A DNA stretch of 64,000 nt. Source: Unio delphinus (lineage: Eukaryota; Mollusca; Bivalvia; Unionida; Unionidae). The stretch lies in NCBI GenBank assembly GCA_029339505.1, contig JAQISU010000057.1, positions 5,600,001 through 5,664,000 on the forward strand, in the 5' to 3' direction. Positions within the stretch are counted from its first letter, which is position 1. Every line of letters begins with the position of its first letter. Positions 50,640 to 62,874 of the stretch are shown piece after piece. A program made the translations under genes and the position numbers. Under the pieces are notes generated by a model, which made no database searches, was not told where the DNA came from, and was given only the letters and a program-made list of their open reading frames with translations.

Positions 50640-52600
50640 AAAAGAAAAGAAAACATTAATTGCAATTAAGTTCGAGGATTGTCCAACCCTACAGTAGAAT
50701 CATTCACAGTGGGAGAATTCCTGGAATTGAGCGCTGAAGAATGCCTAAGACTACTCTCCCCCAAAATCCGCCTTGATGGAACAAATTACCAAGGAAAATC
50801 AAGATTAAGGAAAACAGCCAATTAAATGGAAAAAACTGGGTAAATGCACCTCTTCAACAACCAGAAGAAAATCAGGAAAAGAGGAAAAACCAGAAACAGG
50901 CGGACTAAGAAGTAATGAAGTACCAGAAAAACCAATAAACACAAGAATAAAAACAGACCAAACAAAACAAACTGGAAATACATTCAAGGAAAGACCGAAA
51001 CCACAGCACCGCCCCAAGGAACGTACTCTTTATCACTATCATCTGCGGTAGCACAAGTAATCAAGTCGCCAAATATACGCAAATAGAGAAAATCGGTCCA
51101 AAAAAGTTCCCGGTGAGTCGACATCGAAGAGCTGGCAAAGAAACTATACAAAAGAAGAAAGCCCTTAACAAAAGTACCATAAGACGCAATCAACAATAGA
51201 AAGAGAACAAACTAAACCGCAACTGTACTTTTAAAAAAGCCCTAAAATTAAACAGAATCACACACATACACGAAAAGAAGAAAACCATCTCCTTGAAGAT
51301 CTAAAGTATTATGGAACAAACGTTACCAAAGAGTGTCGACTGAAAACCAGAAACGGAGCAAATTCCAGTTAAGCAGCATTGAAATTAAAAGAACTCCACC
51401 GGTACTGTTAATAATATGACCTTATGGCCACTACCTTCTATCAGAAGAATATAAGATTACACCACTCTTTTGGAACAAACGCAAAGGACGGGGACATTAT
51501 ACTAAGAATTGCAGTTTTAGACCAAGGTGCGGAACATGTGGAGGAAACCCCCCAGGACATTTCAACTACAATAGATAGAAACAGGCTAACTACTTAGGTC
51601 CACACACCCAAAGTCATGGGAATGCCCAATTATCCAACGAAAATAGGAAATAAAAGAAATCACGACAACAAAATACTCACCATATTCAGAGGCAAAGACA
51701 AATTGGATAACAGTCTAGCAAACAGAAAAAGGAAATGAACAAATTAGTGTGAACACACTAACCACCACAAGGCCATCCAATGAAAACAAGGGAGGCGAAC
51801 GAAGAACGTTTGCAGAAGTACAAGTTACCACCAATATCATTCAAGAAGACAAAATTGGCCCGAACACAGTTCTGAAATCAAATGACAGTGATAGCAAAAG
51901 CAGTAACAAGGAAACAACCAAGAACAAGTATATCGATATTAACAAATTACCAAAAACCAATAGCAATAGTAATACAAATAGCAATGCCTACGGTAATGGA
52001 TTACGGAGAGAACAACCCCAAGATAAATATCAACAGCAATAGTAACAAGAACAGGAACATAGCTAATATGGGATCAAAGACAAACTAAGAAGAACACAAC
52101 GGGAAAAGGAAACAAGAAGAAGATGCACAAATCCCCATAACTGACCGGAATCCTACTTCCCTTTAATACATTTCATTAGCTACACTAGAGACATTTTGGA
52201 TGGAGCAATTTTACTAATCAACGAACTGGACATACTCATTAAGCAGCCTTGACGACTAAGAGGACATACTCATTAAGCAGACTTGACGACTATTACGTCA
52301 CCTGCTGGAGAAATATATTGTACATGCCAATGAATCATAATAACGTCCTGGTTGTCTATGAATAAAGAACCATTATGAAAACACGCGGAATCTTTATTAT
52401 TATTAATTTTTTTGGCATATGAACTGCAGGCGACTTATTAAAAATACCCCTGAATTATTAATTAAGCTCACTCAGGAAAAATTTAAGCATTGTGTCATGT
52501 GTTTACAAGAAACTCATATCACCGCTGATATGAAGTTCATTCCCAAAATCCCTGGATACTACATCCCATTTCAAATACCGTACTGGTCGACAACATGATG
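50640..52600 (+). mobile_element. Decayed Jockey-like LINE, ORF1 zinc knuckles and ORF2 endonuclease start
   Basis: Near 51488-51570 the sequence reads RGHYTKNCSFRPRCGTCGGN, two CCHC-type zinc knuckles typical of LINE ORF1. At 52424 ORF2 begins NCRRLIKNTPELLIKL and continues MCLQETHITADMKFIPKIPG, the start of an APE-type endonuclease with its C-L-Q-E-T motif. It is truncated at about 52600. Asn/Lys-rich text at 51750-52060 would be the ORF1 tail or linker. Multiple stops; inactive. The 5' boundary is a guess. Confidence 0.72.
52193..52292 (-). mobile_element. Short LINE fragment plus 33-bp duplication
   Basis: The stretch 52193-52229 (cattttggatgga, aattttactaatcaacgaac) matches 54684-54722, the RT region of the minus-strand LINE there. 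After it, ggacatactcattaagcag then cttgacgacta is repeated in tandem at 52227 and 52260. Confidence 0.6.
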
Positions 52601-52994
52601 TTCGTTCAACGGCATTATGATTTATCTTGGACCAAGACCCATCTGTAGTGCTGTTTTTGTTTTTCTTCTTTCTTTTAATGTAGCTATTATAGTAAATGCA
52701 AGGCTGTATATATGATTCAACGTAGGGAGAACAGATTACATATTTTCCTTTTTTAGGTTAGGAATTACTCTAAAATTACTGATGTCAGACTTGAGACGTC
52801 TCGCGGGCCAGTGAGAGTCTCTACATACTGAAGATTATAAACACCTATTCTATTATTATTAACTTGAATCTCCTCTGTTTGATTCACCTGTAATCAACAC
52901 ATGATCCATGTTTGCATGCAATGATAACTCGATAAATGATATTCATGATTGCATTTATCTTCCTAAGTGGGCACATTATAGTTTAAAACTGTTC

Positions 52995-53101
<107 letters not shown>

Positions 53102-53228
53102 AACTGCAGAATGTGCATCCAAGAAAATGTAAAACACAAAGATCCAGTCGAATATTTGTAAATAAACCTGGAAGTTGGACCTAATTTTGAAATTCCACCT
53201 GCTTAAATGTATATTCATGTAACTGTTC

Positions 53229-53229
53229 A

Positions 53230-53322
<93 letters not shown>
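53229..53322. repeat. (TCTG)n followed by (TC)n microsatellite
   Basis: About ten tctg units, then about 27 tc units. Confidence 0.95.
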
Positions 53323-53324
<2 letters not shown>

Positions 53325-53599
53325 AATTTAAATTTTTAAAGGTTAACAATGAATATCTAAAATGCAGAGCGATCGCTTGAGTCGCGCAGTAGTCACGACA
53401 CGTTGAGTGGGATGTCATGTATTTAGTTCAGGTCGGGCACAAATATTTAAAAATATATAAATACGCTTAATTTCTTAATCGTTCATTTTTTATTTGTTTA
53501 AAAATAAGACCAAGTTCGCAACAACTGGAAAGTTTGGAAAGCAAGGCACTACGGGACATACTTTTATTTCGCAAGACCGAAGAATCATGATCTTTATTG

Positions 53600-53611
53600 T
53601 TTATGTAATAA

Positions 53612-53671
<60 letters not shown>

Positions 53672-54726
53672 CAATGAGGGCTTTGTATAGCGCATAATCT
53701 TTCGAAGCTCTAAGCGCTTTACACCGTCAATAATGATATGACTATACTACAGAACAACAAATGACAAAAACAATGAAATTGGAAAACATAAAAACATGCT
53801 GAAAACATAAGATACAAAACATGATTAAGTCGCTAAGTTTGTCCCTGCAGTCGAAATAGGTGAGTATTAAGAGCACTCTTAAAAGGGATCACTGTGTCTT
53901 TGTGTCTAATTTCAATGGGCAATTCGTTCCACGTCGCCGGGCCCTGGTGTGCAAATGAACGTTGTCCATATGTCACCATGGGAACAATGAGTATATGATT
54001 ATCAGAAGAAGAGCGTAAGGATCTAGCTGGTGTATACACATGGGTGAGGCTGGATAAGTATGTTGGACTAGAGTCTGTCAGTGAAACATAGCACAGAGAA
54101 CAAATTTTGTGTTTGATTCTGTATCGAATTGATAGCGAATGTAGGGTACAGCGCAGTGGTGAGGTGTGTTCTGATCGATGTACTCTAAAGATGATCCGAG
54201 CAGCTGTGTTTTGAACTTTTTTAAGTTTCTGGAGTAAATATTGTGACGAACCAGACAGAATTGAGTTGCAATAGTCCAGTCTTGAAAGTACTAATGAACA
54301 CACAAGTGTTTTAGTGGCATCAACTGAAAGATATTTACGAATTGAACTGATGCGTCTCAATTCAAGATATGCAGCCTTGCATATGTTCATGACATGTTGG
54401 TGCAATGTGAGAGTACTGTCTAGAGTAACGCCTAGGTTCCGTACTGACTGTGAGAATTTAATGCTGGTGTTGCTGATATTTATTGTCTGAGGTAAAGGAT
54501 GTGAATGAGAAAGTCTTTGTGTTGTGATCAGAATAGCCTCAGTTGTATCATCATTCATCTGCAGCTTGTTACATGTCATCCATGATTTCACATCAGAAAT
54601 GCACTTCTCTACTGCATGGATGGCATCAACTTCAGTTGGGTGACTAGACTTGTATATTTGGGTATCATCAGCATATAGAAACATTTTGGATGGAACAATT
54701 TTACTAATCAACGAACAGGACATCAA
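53600..54726 (-). mobile_element. LINE, 3' half of reverse transcriptase ORF, minus strand
   Basis: An intact 297-codon frame on the minus strand (54726 to 53833) starts inside the RT domain: SKMFLYADDTQIY with the catalytic YADD at residues 18-21, then NLGVTLDSTLTLHQHV, DYCNSILSG and, near the end, AHQGPATWNELPIEIRHKD. This is the CR1/L2-Jockey pattern from RT to the ORF end. Past the stop, a 3' tail with gcgctttacaccgtc and a long (ATA)n run (53605-53670) closes the element. The 5' part, including endonuclease and the first RT motifs, is missing, so it is a 5'-truncated insertion and relatively young. Confidence 0.9.
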
Positions 54727-55670
54727 TGTAATTATTGGGTTTCCGATTATTTAATAATTCTGATTAATAATTGTATTAAAAAAAAGAAAAAGAAAAAGTT
54801 TTTATGGATGGGTGGTGGATTGAAGTAATTGGTTTGAGGATAAAGTATTTATTCACCTTGATTTCTAATTATTTTACTCATTAAAACTGTGTGTGGATTT
54901 TTACTGAGTCTTGTCCAGCTTTTTTATTTTAAAAATATACACTTTCATTTTCTTTTCTTTTTTTACACTCCGAGCTGGGATAAGAATTCCTAGATATAAC
55001 TATTCCAAGTGAAGGAATTGATAACTAGATGTATCAAAATGATATTTCAAAGTCCTTCATATAATATGAATGGCTCCATTTCAGATCGCTAGGAACTGTG
55101 AGACTTAAATGTTTTTCATTTGATCGGTTAGTGAATATTTAAATCAGAGACACGCCTAGTTTAATTGCTAGTGTGTTGAAAACAACTCGCAATAAGACAA
55201 AACTGTATATTTCATTGACGATTTGACGGGGGGGGGGGGGGGGGGGGGGCGTGCGGTGGGATGGGGGGGGGGGGGGGCGTACTTATTAACATTTCAGTCA
55301 TAAAATCCCTACTTTGACTGTTTTCCAGCGCAGCCTTTTGGTATGAATATTCTTTACATCGTTAGGCGAACGAAGTGCGCATTCTCTGATTCACGTACTT
55401 TTATACATTTTTACTGTCACCTGGAAAACACCTGTCCGCTAGAGGGCATTTTAGAAACTCATTGTACTTCCGTCAACTGACTGACGAACTAAAATGAGCG
55501 AAATATAGAAGGTTGCACTGTAATTTAAATGTAATAACTTTGTTATGCCTCACACACTATTCATTAATCGGGGCCTAGTGTTTTAACCGAATCCGTCCGT
55601 TCGTTTTACAATGGTTACGTCTTCCGTTAAGTCATTTGAGACATCTGTGTTCGTAAACACATTTTAAGGC
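54727..55670. other. Spacer with G-tracts
   Basis: A nearly pure G tract of about 20 bases at 55230, then a second at 55265, can in principle form G-quadruplexes. No gene is seen. Confidence 0.55.
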
Positions 55671-55674
55671 ACAT

Positions 55675-55831
55675 GGGCTCGTTACATAGAAAATTAGGAA
55701 TATCCGTCCTTGAATCAAGGTATTGGGGGGTGGGTCTAACCTGTACAATATAACACAGGTTAGACCCAACCACCCACCACCCATCCATTGATTAATGGAC
55801 GGGTACTCCTAGTTTTCATTGTAACGAGCCC
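55675..55831. mobile_element. Fold-back MITE-like palindrome, 157 bp
   Basis: Ends are perfect 11-bp inverse copies, gggctcgttac and gtaacgagccc. The inverted homology continues with mismatches over nearly the whole length (attaggaatatccgtcc / ggacgggtactcctag; gggtctaacctgt / acaggttagaccc). The loop is about caatata. No clear target duplication was found. Confidence 0.8.
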
Positions 55832-56077
55832 CAGTGTTTTAGGGCTGTTGGTAACGCACAACTCGGTACAGGTGGGTGGAAGATTGTATAAGTACTCAGA
55901 TTGTAAAGTAAACGCTTTAAATTATGGTTACTGGTGGTGTCCCATTTCTTTCAAGTTTCATTTACACCATCAGGCAGTGAGTGTGAAATAAAAACAGCAT
56001 TGACAGTAGTTCCCTAAAATGGTTTGAAGGCCTGTATTAATCATATGCAGCATTTTATGATAAAGACAATAACACAG
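55832..56077. other. Spacer
   Basis: Nothing recognised. Confidence 0.5.
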
Positions 56078-56300
56078 TTCTCTGGGTGACCGAGTGGTCT
56101 AAAGTGTTCTCCGTTACGGATCACTGCCATCTCATCTCTGATCTCTGTGTGGGTTCCAATCTCAGATTCAGCCAATGTGGGTATGTGAGAAAGCTTCCCA
56201 GTAACTTTTCGTGGGTTGGTGGTTCTTTCTGAGGTTCTTCCTGCACCATTAATAGTATGTGCTGCTGAAAAATGGTATTAAACCAAACAACAACACAATT
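56078..56300 (+). mobile_element. tRNA-derived SINE, plus strand
   Basis: The head gggtgaccgagtggtctaaa and gtgggttccaatctc correspond to tRNA A and B boxes. The body has gttacggatcactgccatct and gtatgtgagaaagctt, and the tail reads gctgaaaaatggtattaaac. Same family as 56940-57205. Confidence 0.88.
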
Positions 56301-56939
56301 CTCCCCATATTTTTAGTAATAATATACTTTGACATAATGTCTCAATCATCAAGGTGGTCCCCAAAATGAAGAGTCTAAAATATTCATAGTCTCTGCCCAT
56401 GTCTTTTTGTGCATGTTGAATAATCTATTGTACCACAGTTGGTAATTCAGGTTTCTAAACTTGATTAATTAATGAATCTTGAATTGAAAACTCGCACCAC
56501 ATTTTTTATATCTTAATAAACATTCAATACTGACACCCCATATAATCCATTATAGAAATGCGTGAGTACGTCATATTCACCATCATGTAGCATATTGCAT
56601 TATGCTTCGTTTAACATTAACCATTAGTAACGATCCTGATATGTATGGGAACTCTGCAAAATACCATCTAGTAAAGTATGCAACTGCTCATATATATTAC
56701 CTGGTCAGCTTGTAAATTTGTTAAATTTTGTCTTTTATAAATTTGATTCATACTTGTTTTGTGGGAAGTGCCATCTCACACATTAATGTAAATGCATACA
56801 ATGACTAGAACAGTTCTCTTAAGTCATCCATAATTTATTTCAACTGACCTTGTATGCAGATGATAAGTAAAATCCTTCTACTTTTGACCCATGGCATTAA
56901 ATCCATCAGAACAAAAACTTTTTATTCTTAATCCCTGTG
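56301..56939. other. Spacer
   Basis: AT-rich, nothing recognised. Confidence 0.5.
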
Positions 56940-57205
56940 AGGCCCAGAGTGTCCGAGTGGTCTAAAGCACTTTCTGTTACGGATCACTGCCATCTCACCT
57001 CTGTCTGCCTATCTCACCTCTGTCTGCATGGGTTCGAGTCTAAATTCGGCTAATGTAGTTATGTGAGAAAGCTTGCCAGTAGCTTCTCGTGGGTCGGTGG
57101 TTCTTTCCAGGGGTTTTCCCGGGTTCTTCCTCCACTAATAATACTGGCCACCTTGTATAGCCTATCGTGTGCTGAAAAATGGCGTTAAACTCTGCTACAA
57201 CAACA
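56940..57205 (+). mobile_element. tRNA-derived SINE, plus strand, with B-box-side duplication
   Basis: The head gtccgagtggtctaaagcac and catgggttcgagtct are well-kept tRNA-like boxes. Between them ctatctcacctctgtctgc is partly duplicated. The tail is gctgaaaaatggcgttaaac followed by (CAA)n. Best-preserved copy of this family in the window. Confidence 0.9.
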
Positions 57206-57419
57206 ACAACTTCTTAAACCTTGTCAGGAAAGTACACCTGTGTATCCATTAGTTATTGACCTAAAAAAAAAATGTTCAATTGTTAGCGCATGTGTGGAAA
57301 CATGTAGCTGATAGTCAACATGAGCAAAAGCCAGAAAACTCCAGCACAGACACCCTTCGTCTCTTCAACAAAAACATCTCTGGAAGAAAATGTGGATAAC
57401 TGGACATGGACAGGCAAAT

Positions 57420-57805
57420 CTAGTGCAACATCAGATGTACAGAATGCATATTTCGTAACATCAGATGTACAGAATGCATATTTGTAACATCGGATGTACA
57501 GAATGCATATTTGTAAAATCAGATGTACAGAATGCATATTTGTAACATCAGATGTACAGAATGCATATTTGTAACATCAGATGTACAGAATGCATATTTG
57601 TAACATCAGATGTACAGAATGCATATTTGTAACATCAGATGTACAGAATGAATATTTGTAACAGCAGATGTACAGAATGCATATTTGTAACAGCAGATGT
57701 ACAGAATGCATATTTGTAACATCAGATGTACAGAATGCATATTTGTAACAGCAGATGTACAGAATGCATATTTGTAACAGCAGATGTACAGAATGCATAT
57801 TTTAT
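57420..57805. repeat. 29-bp minisatellite
   Basis: About thirteen copies of aacatcagatgtacagaatg followed by catatttgt. Variants have aacagcag in place of aacatcag, and these cluster at the right side, suggesting amplification from that side. Confidence 0.95.
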
Positions 57806-58247
57806 TTACATATTTAGAGATTTTTATGTTTAGATTCAATATCGTAACTATTTACACAAGTAAGTGTATATGTTACATGGACTAATAAACACAGCCTATT
57901 TACATCATAACTTATTTCATGGCCATGTTATATATTACGTGAACCTGAAAAACACCCCCCAATGATTCATAAATACATCATGGCTGTATTTCATGTACCT
58001 GGAGAACACATTCCAGTTCTTCATAAATACATAATATCCATGAACGTAAGTGTACCTGGAAATTCTTTTACTTCTAGATATAGATTTCTCTTTTTCAGAT
58101 TGAGAGAACCATAAGTAAGTCAGTATGTACAACCAGATTCGATGACTCCACAGGTCTGACAACAATTTTTTTCCCCTTTGATCTTAAAGAAAGTCTCTTT
58201 GTGAAGATTGTTATCATCCAGATTATGAGGTCGTATTAAATAATCAG
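57806..58247. other. Spacer before the transmembrane exon
   Basis: Contains a diverged two- to three-copy phrase with tcataaatacat and gtacctgga around 57965-58050. No gene is seen. Confidence 0.5.
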
Positions 58248-58526
58248 TGCATCTATCAAGGATGAAAGACGATACTTCAGTTAGTTTGACTGTAAGCCAA
58301 GCAGTAACTACAAGTTCAATAGGTCACAATGACGAGGTCATCAATGAAACCGGGGAAAGAGAAACAACAGACACTATCGCTGCAGTAACAATTGCAGTTC
58401 TTGCTGTGGTCATTATATTCACACTTCTCTTAGTATTCCGTGCATTGAGGAAAAGGAGAAGAGCTCGACAAGGACAACATCTTAATACCCCAATCCCAAC
58501 AGTCACCACTGGGATCATGGGAACAG
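58248..58526 (+). CDS. Probable transmembrane exon of another receptor-like gene
   Basis: Open reading ends at a strong donor (gaacag then gtgagt, at 58527). It encodes a Ser/Thr-rich stalk (DDTSVSLTVSQAVTTSSIG), a hydrophobic helix (AAVTIAVLAVVIIFTLLLVF), a strong stop-transfer (RALRKRRRARQGQ) and the start of a cytoplasmic tail. The acceptor is uncertain; ataatcag before 58248 is the best in-frame candidate but lacks a good pyrimidine tract. No adjoining exon is seen in the window. The layout resembles the TM exon at 22573 but the sequence is unrelated. Confidence 0.5.
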
Positions 58527-59403
58527 GTGAGTCATACAAAGTCAGTTTTACATAAGACAATTTAGCCAGAACATTTCCTCCTCCATAGAAACAAAGGCAG
58601 GAATTATCCAAATAGAAGTGGGATCTAATCAGAAAATTAAAGTTCGGGTTAGAAATGGAATGTGCAGTTCTATGCATTCTGTAGATTATTTGGCATTGTG
58701 TTTATTTGGGAATTAGTATTAGACCTGTAATCATGCAACATCGATCCTTTAAAGTTTAGACTGTAGGATAAATGTTATCAAAGCTGTCTTATTTGGGAAA
58801 GGGAAGTCCTGCAAAGCCATATTATCCCAAAAAATTAAAAAGAAATGTGAGAGTCCTGAACCTTCATTTTAGAGTTCAAAACCAGCAATGTGAGATCCTA
58901 GAATTAGGACTTGCACTACTAAAGGTTCTTGTAATATAATGGACATAAAATAGTGTTCTCATTAAATTCAGCATCCCAAGGTACTGTATGAATTTTTGTG
59001 AACTGGTGGTAGCCATATTAAACATTTTATGTTCATTATTTAAAGTTTAAGTCATGTCTTCTATGTATTTGATCAATATGGTATAGAAATTAATATAATA
59101 AAATAAGTGTTACATCTCGGACAAGGTATTCCAACAATTTCATACTACTAATAACTTGCTCATATTAATTTAATTTGAAATTGCGGATTATATACAGTTT
59201 ATTTCCATATAAGTGGAGAAAGTTCCTCATAGGTGTTGTGTAAACAATTTACTTTCTTTTCTTGAAGAACAATAAGTAACTTAAGAGTCCAGTGGGGTCT
59301 TTGTTACAGACTGTTTGCCACATCATTAAAAATATCCAACTGATTATGTGATAAAAGAGACAAAAAAAACTGATCTTCTTCACAACATTTTTTATTTGAT
59401 TGT
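58527..59403. other. Probable intron
   Basis: AT-rich; nothing recognised. Confidence 0.5.
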
Positions 59404-59720
59404 TTGTTTGATTAGGTTTTTTAACATAGCTTTAAAAAAATTCAGTCATATCGCTATGATGTCTGCAGTGAGGCAGTTTATAGTGATGTCTAGCACTGGG
59501 GCATCATGCCGCAGACATGTAGCATGATGTCCCACCCAGTCACATTATCCTGACACCAGGCCGACCAGTCCTAACACTAACCTCCTAATGCTGAGGATCA
59601 AGTGAGGCAGCTGTTAGTACCATTTTTGTAAGTCTATGGTATGACTTGGCAGGGGATCGAACCCACTACCTCCCGCTTTCGTGGCAGACGCTCTAACTGC
59701 TAGGCCACCGGAGCAGTCCT
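59404..59720 (-). mobile_element. tRNA-derived SINE, full-length copy, minus strand
   Basis: On the minus strand it starts gctccggtggcctagcagtt agagc, an A box, with gtgggttcgatcccc as the B box. A conserved body follows (ggtgtcaggataatgtgact, gggacatcatgctacatgtc) and an end with aaagctatgttaaaaaacc. Decayed relatives are at 4240-4560 and 22866-23083. Confidence 0.9.
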
Positions 59721-59824
59721 TACAAAATTAAACATTAAGATGAAGATATGAAAACCATCACCGCCAATAGGTTGGAAATGTAGCAGGACACCATTTCTGC
59801 TTTTTCAGCAAAGATTGTGAAACA

Positions 59825-59835
59825 TGATGATGATG

Positions 59836-59882
<47 letters not shown>

Positions 59883-60255
59883 TTTTGATTATCAAGGCCT
59901 TTTATTAATTCTCTAATGAGGGTAGGCCTGTCTGTTTCGTCATGAGAGTATTCAAAGCTTTCTTCCAGGCTCTACGGTCCTGTGGATTGATTCCGCTCAG
60001 CCCCAACGTCTTTCTGTCTCTTTTTGTCAACTCTTCCCATGTTAGCTTAGGTCTGCCTGGCGCTCGACTTTCAGAACTTTGAAGGAACGGACCTTGGATA
60101 TCCACCCTTTACTACGCTCAACATGGCCCAGCCATCACATCCTATTTGATTGGATAATGTCAGAAATGTTTCTGATGTTGAGCTGGGTGAGGAGAGACTC
60201 AAAAGGGACATTCGCCTCGGGATTTACATGGCAGATCCATCGTATCATGGCTTTA
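59825..60255 (-). mobile_element. LINE 3' end with (ATG)n tail, minus strand
   Basis: The tail is the gatgatgatcatcatcat run at 59827-59880. On the minus strand 60105-59905 reads GRPKLTWEELTKRDRKTLGL and then DRRAWKKALN, a C-terminal motif common at the end of LINE ORF2. It shares its 3' end with 16415-16560. Confidence 0.8.
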
Positions 60256-60534
60256 ATGGTCTACCCTAATAAATAATCCTGATCTTGAAAGATTTAATTT
60301 TATATCATCTTCTTGTTTTATTTATGGTTTCTAATCTTTATTTGGGTAATGCACAAAAAATCATGTCCTTGTTACATCTGTGAGAAGATTTCTCTTTCCC
60401 TTTTTAATATTTTTGGAATTTCTGATTTCTTGTTATATCATCTAATACAAATAATGGATGATGGGTTACATTTTTCTGCTGTTCTTACAAATGAGTTATT
60501 TCCATTCACATGTTTTTCTTGAAAGAAATATGAT

Positions 60535-61292
60535 GTCAAATTCACATGCTCTCAGTCAGTCTGGGGGATAATGGGTTACATGTCAAATTCACATGCTCTC
60601 AGTCAGTCTGTGGGATAATGGGATACATGTCGAATTCACATGCTCTCAGTCAGTCTGGGGGATAATGGGTTACATGTGAAATTCACATGCTCTCAGTCAG
60701 TCTGGGGGATAATGGGTTACATGTAAAATTCACATGCTCTCAGTCAGTCTGGGGGATAATGGGTTACATGTAAAATTCACATGCTCTCAGTCAGTCTGTG
60801 GGATAATGGGTTACATGTGAAATTCACATGCTCTCAGTCAGTCTGGGGGATAATGGGTTACATGTCAAATTCACATGCTCTCAGTCAGTCTGTGGGATAA
60901 TGGGTTACATGTCAAATTCACATGCTCTCAGTCAGTCTGGGGGATAATGGGTTACATGTGAAATTCACATGCTCTCAGTCAGTCTGTGGGATAATGGGTT
61001 ACATGTCAAATTCACATGCTCTCAGTCAGTCTGTGGGATAATGGGTTACATGTCAAATTCACATACTCTCAGTCAGTCTGGGAGATAATGGGTTACATGT
61101 CAAATTCACATCCTCTCAGTCAGTCTGGGGGATAATGGGTTACATGTGAAATTCACATGCTCTCAGTCAGTCTGGGGGATAATGGGTTACATGTGAAATT
61201 CACATGCTCTCAGTCAATCTGTGGGATAATGGGTTACATGTGAAATTCACATGCTCTCAGTCAGTCTGTGGGATAATGGGTTACATGTCAAA
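60535..61292. repeat. 47-bp minisatellite, about 16 copies
   Basis: Unit ctcagtcagtctgggggata followed by atgggttacatgtcaaattc and acatgct, with a 47-bp period (60551, 60598 and so on). Copies differ only at a few positions (ggggg or gtggg; gtcaaa, gtgaaa or gtaaaa), so the array is recently homogenised. Confidence 0.97.
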
Positions 61293-62319
61293 TGTTGCTT
61301 ATGGAGAGTGCCACCTATTCATTACACATGATAACTATTTTTTTTCCAGATAGAATTACTATTATCAGAATGTCCTTAATCTAATATATCGGAAAGTGTT
61401 ATTTCTAATGAGTAAGTAACATTAAACACCAATAAAACAGAGGCTGGAAAAAGTAATGTTCTTGAAAATCACTGGCTTCACTTGAATTGTTTTCAAATTA
61501 AAGCAAATGACCTTGCAAATTTAATTCATTCAAGAAATTATTGTTATTTTCCATTATGGAGCGAAAATTGCATACACAAATAGTTGTATACATAGTCAGT
61601 TTCGGCAAGAAAGTTGGCATAATTCCATTTCATCTGCACTCAACTTAAGATCCTTTATTTTCCATTTTTTTCCTGAGAATCCAAAATGTAACATTTTGAC
61701 ACCAAGCCAAATTTATAAAATTCTAAAAACTATATAGGAAATCATGTTGCTGCCATCTTTCTATAACTTATATGATTAATTAGGTCAGTACATTTACTTT
61801 GCTTGCATGGATGGAAATGTGTAATAGTTATGCTTTTGCCATAAATTGAATGCCATTGACCATTTCTTATGGAACCAATGGCATTTTTTCATGATGCCAT
61901 CACTTTAGACACAACAAAACTTGGAATAACCTTTACATTTTGTTTGAAAATTTAAGTTTCTAATAGTTTCACTGGTATATGATTGTAAGCTTATGGTTGA
62001 CAGGAGTATGGAATTCTTATGTTTGTTAACTCATCAGGTCATAGACTAGAATACTTTAAGGTATAGGCTATTTGTCCATTATCTGACATGTGTCCATCAG
62101 TCAGCTCAAGTAGAGCATAAGTGCTTTCAAGCGACCTATGTTATTTTTGTACTGCGAATGCCATAGTTAGAGTAATATCTCTAAAGCACTAGATAAAACA
62201 TCACAACCTTGACAAATTTTAGTACATTTTCGTGTATTTGTACATTCTTTAAAGGTTAAAGATGTACCTTGATAGCTAACAATTAATGAGATACCTTAGT
62301 AGCAAGGTTATAGAGATAT
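61293..62319. other. Spacer
   Basis: No exon or element recognised. It starts ttgcttatggagagtgccac. Confidence 0.5.
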
Positions 62320-62785
62320 CTCATTTGTGAAGTTAAGCAGATACTTTGATAGTGAGGCTAAAGAGATATTTCAGTAGTAAAGTTAAATAGATACTTTGAT
62401 AGTGAGGCTAAAGATATATCATAGTATTCAAATTAAATAGATACTTTGATAGTGAGGCTAAAAAGATATCTCAGTAGTCAAATCAAATAGATACTTTGAT
62501 AGTGAGGCTAGAGATATATCACAGCAGTCTAAGTTAAACAGATACTTTGATAGTGAGGCTAAAGAGATATTGTAGTATTCAAATCACGCAGATACTTTGA
62601 TAGTGAGGCTAAAGAGATATCTCTGTAGTCAAGTCAAATAGATACTTTGATAGTGAGGCTAAAGAGATATTGTAGTATTCAAATCACGCAGATACTTTGA
62701 TAGTGAGGCTAAAGAGATATCTCAGTAGTCAAATCAAATAGATACTTTGATAGTGAGGCTAAAGAGATATCTCAGTAGTCAAATT
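62320..62785. repeat. 50-bp minisatellite, about nine copies
   Basis: Unit gatactttgatagtgaggct followed by aaagagatatctcagtagtc and aaatcaaata, with a 50-bp period (62401 and 62451 for agtgaggcta). Confidence 0.93.
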
Positions 62786-62874
62786 AGAAATTATAAGAAT
62801 TACAAGACAATATGAACAGTACATTACTTATATTTTATTGCAGAGTTTGACACTAATAAATCACTAAGTGACCA

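Noticed and set aside
56078..56160. tRNA gene
   Set aside because: A and B boxes are present but the cloverleaf is not kept, and the same body and tail recur at three sites, so it is a SINE head.
57420..57805. Regular 29-bp repeats considered as a CRISPR array
   Set aside because: Units are strictly tandem without spacers, in a eukaryotic genome. It is a minisatellite, as are the arrays at 25641, 60535 and 62320.
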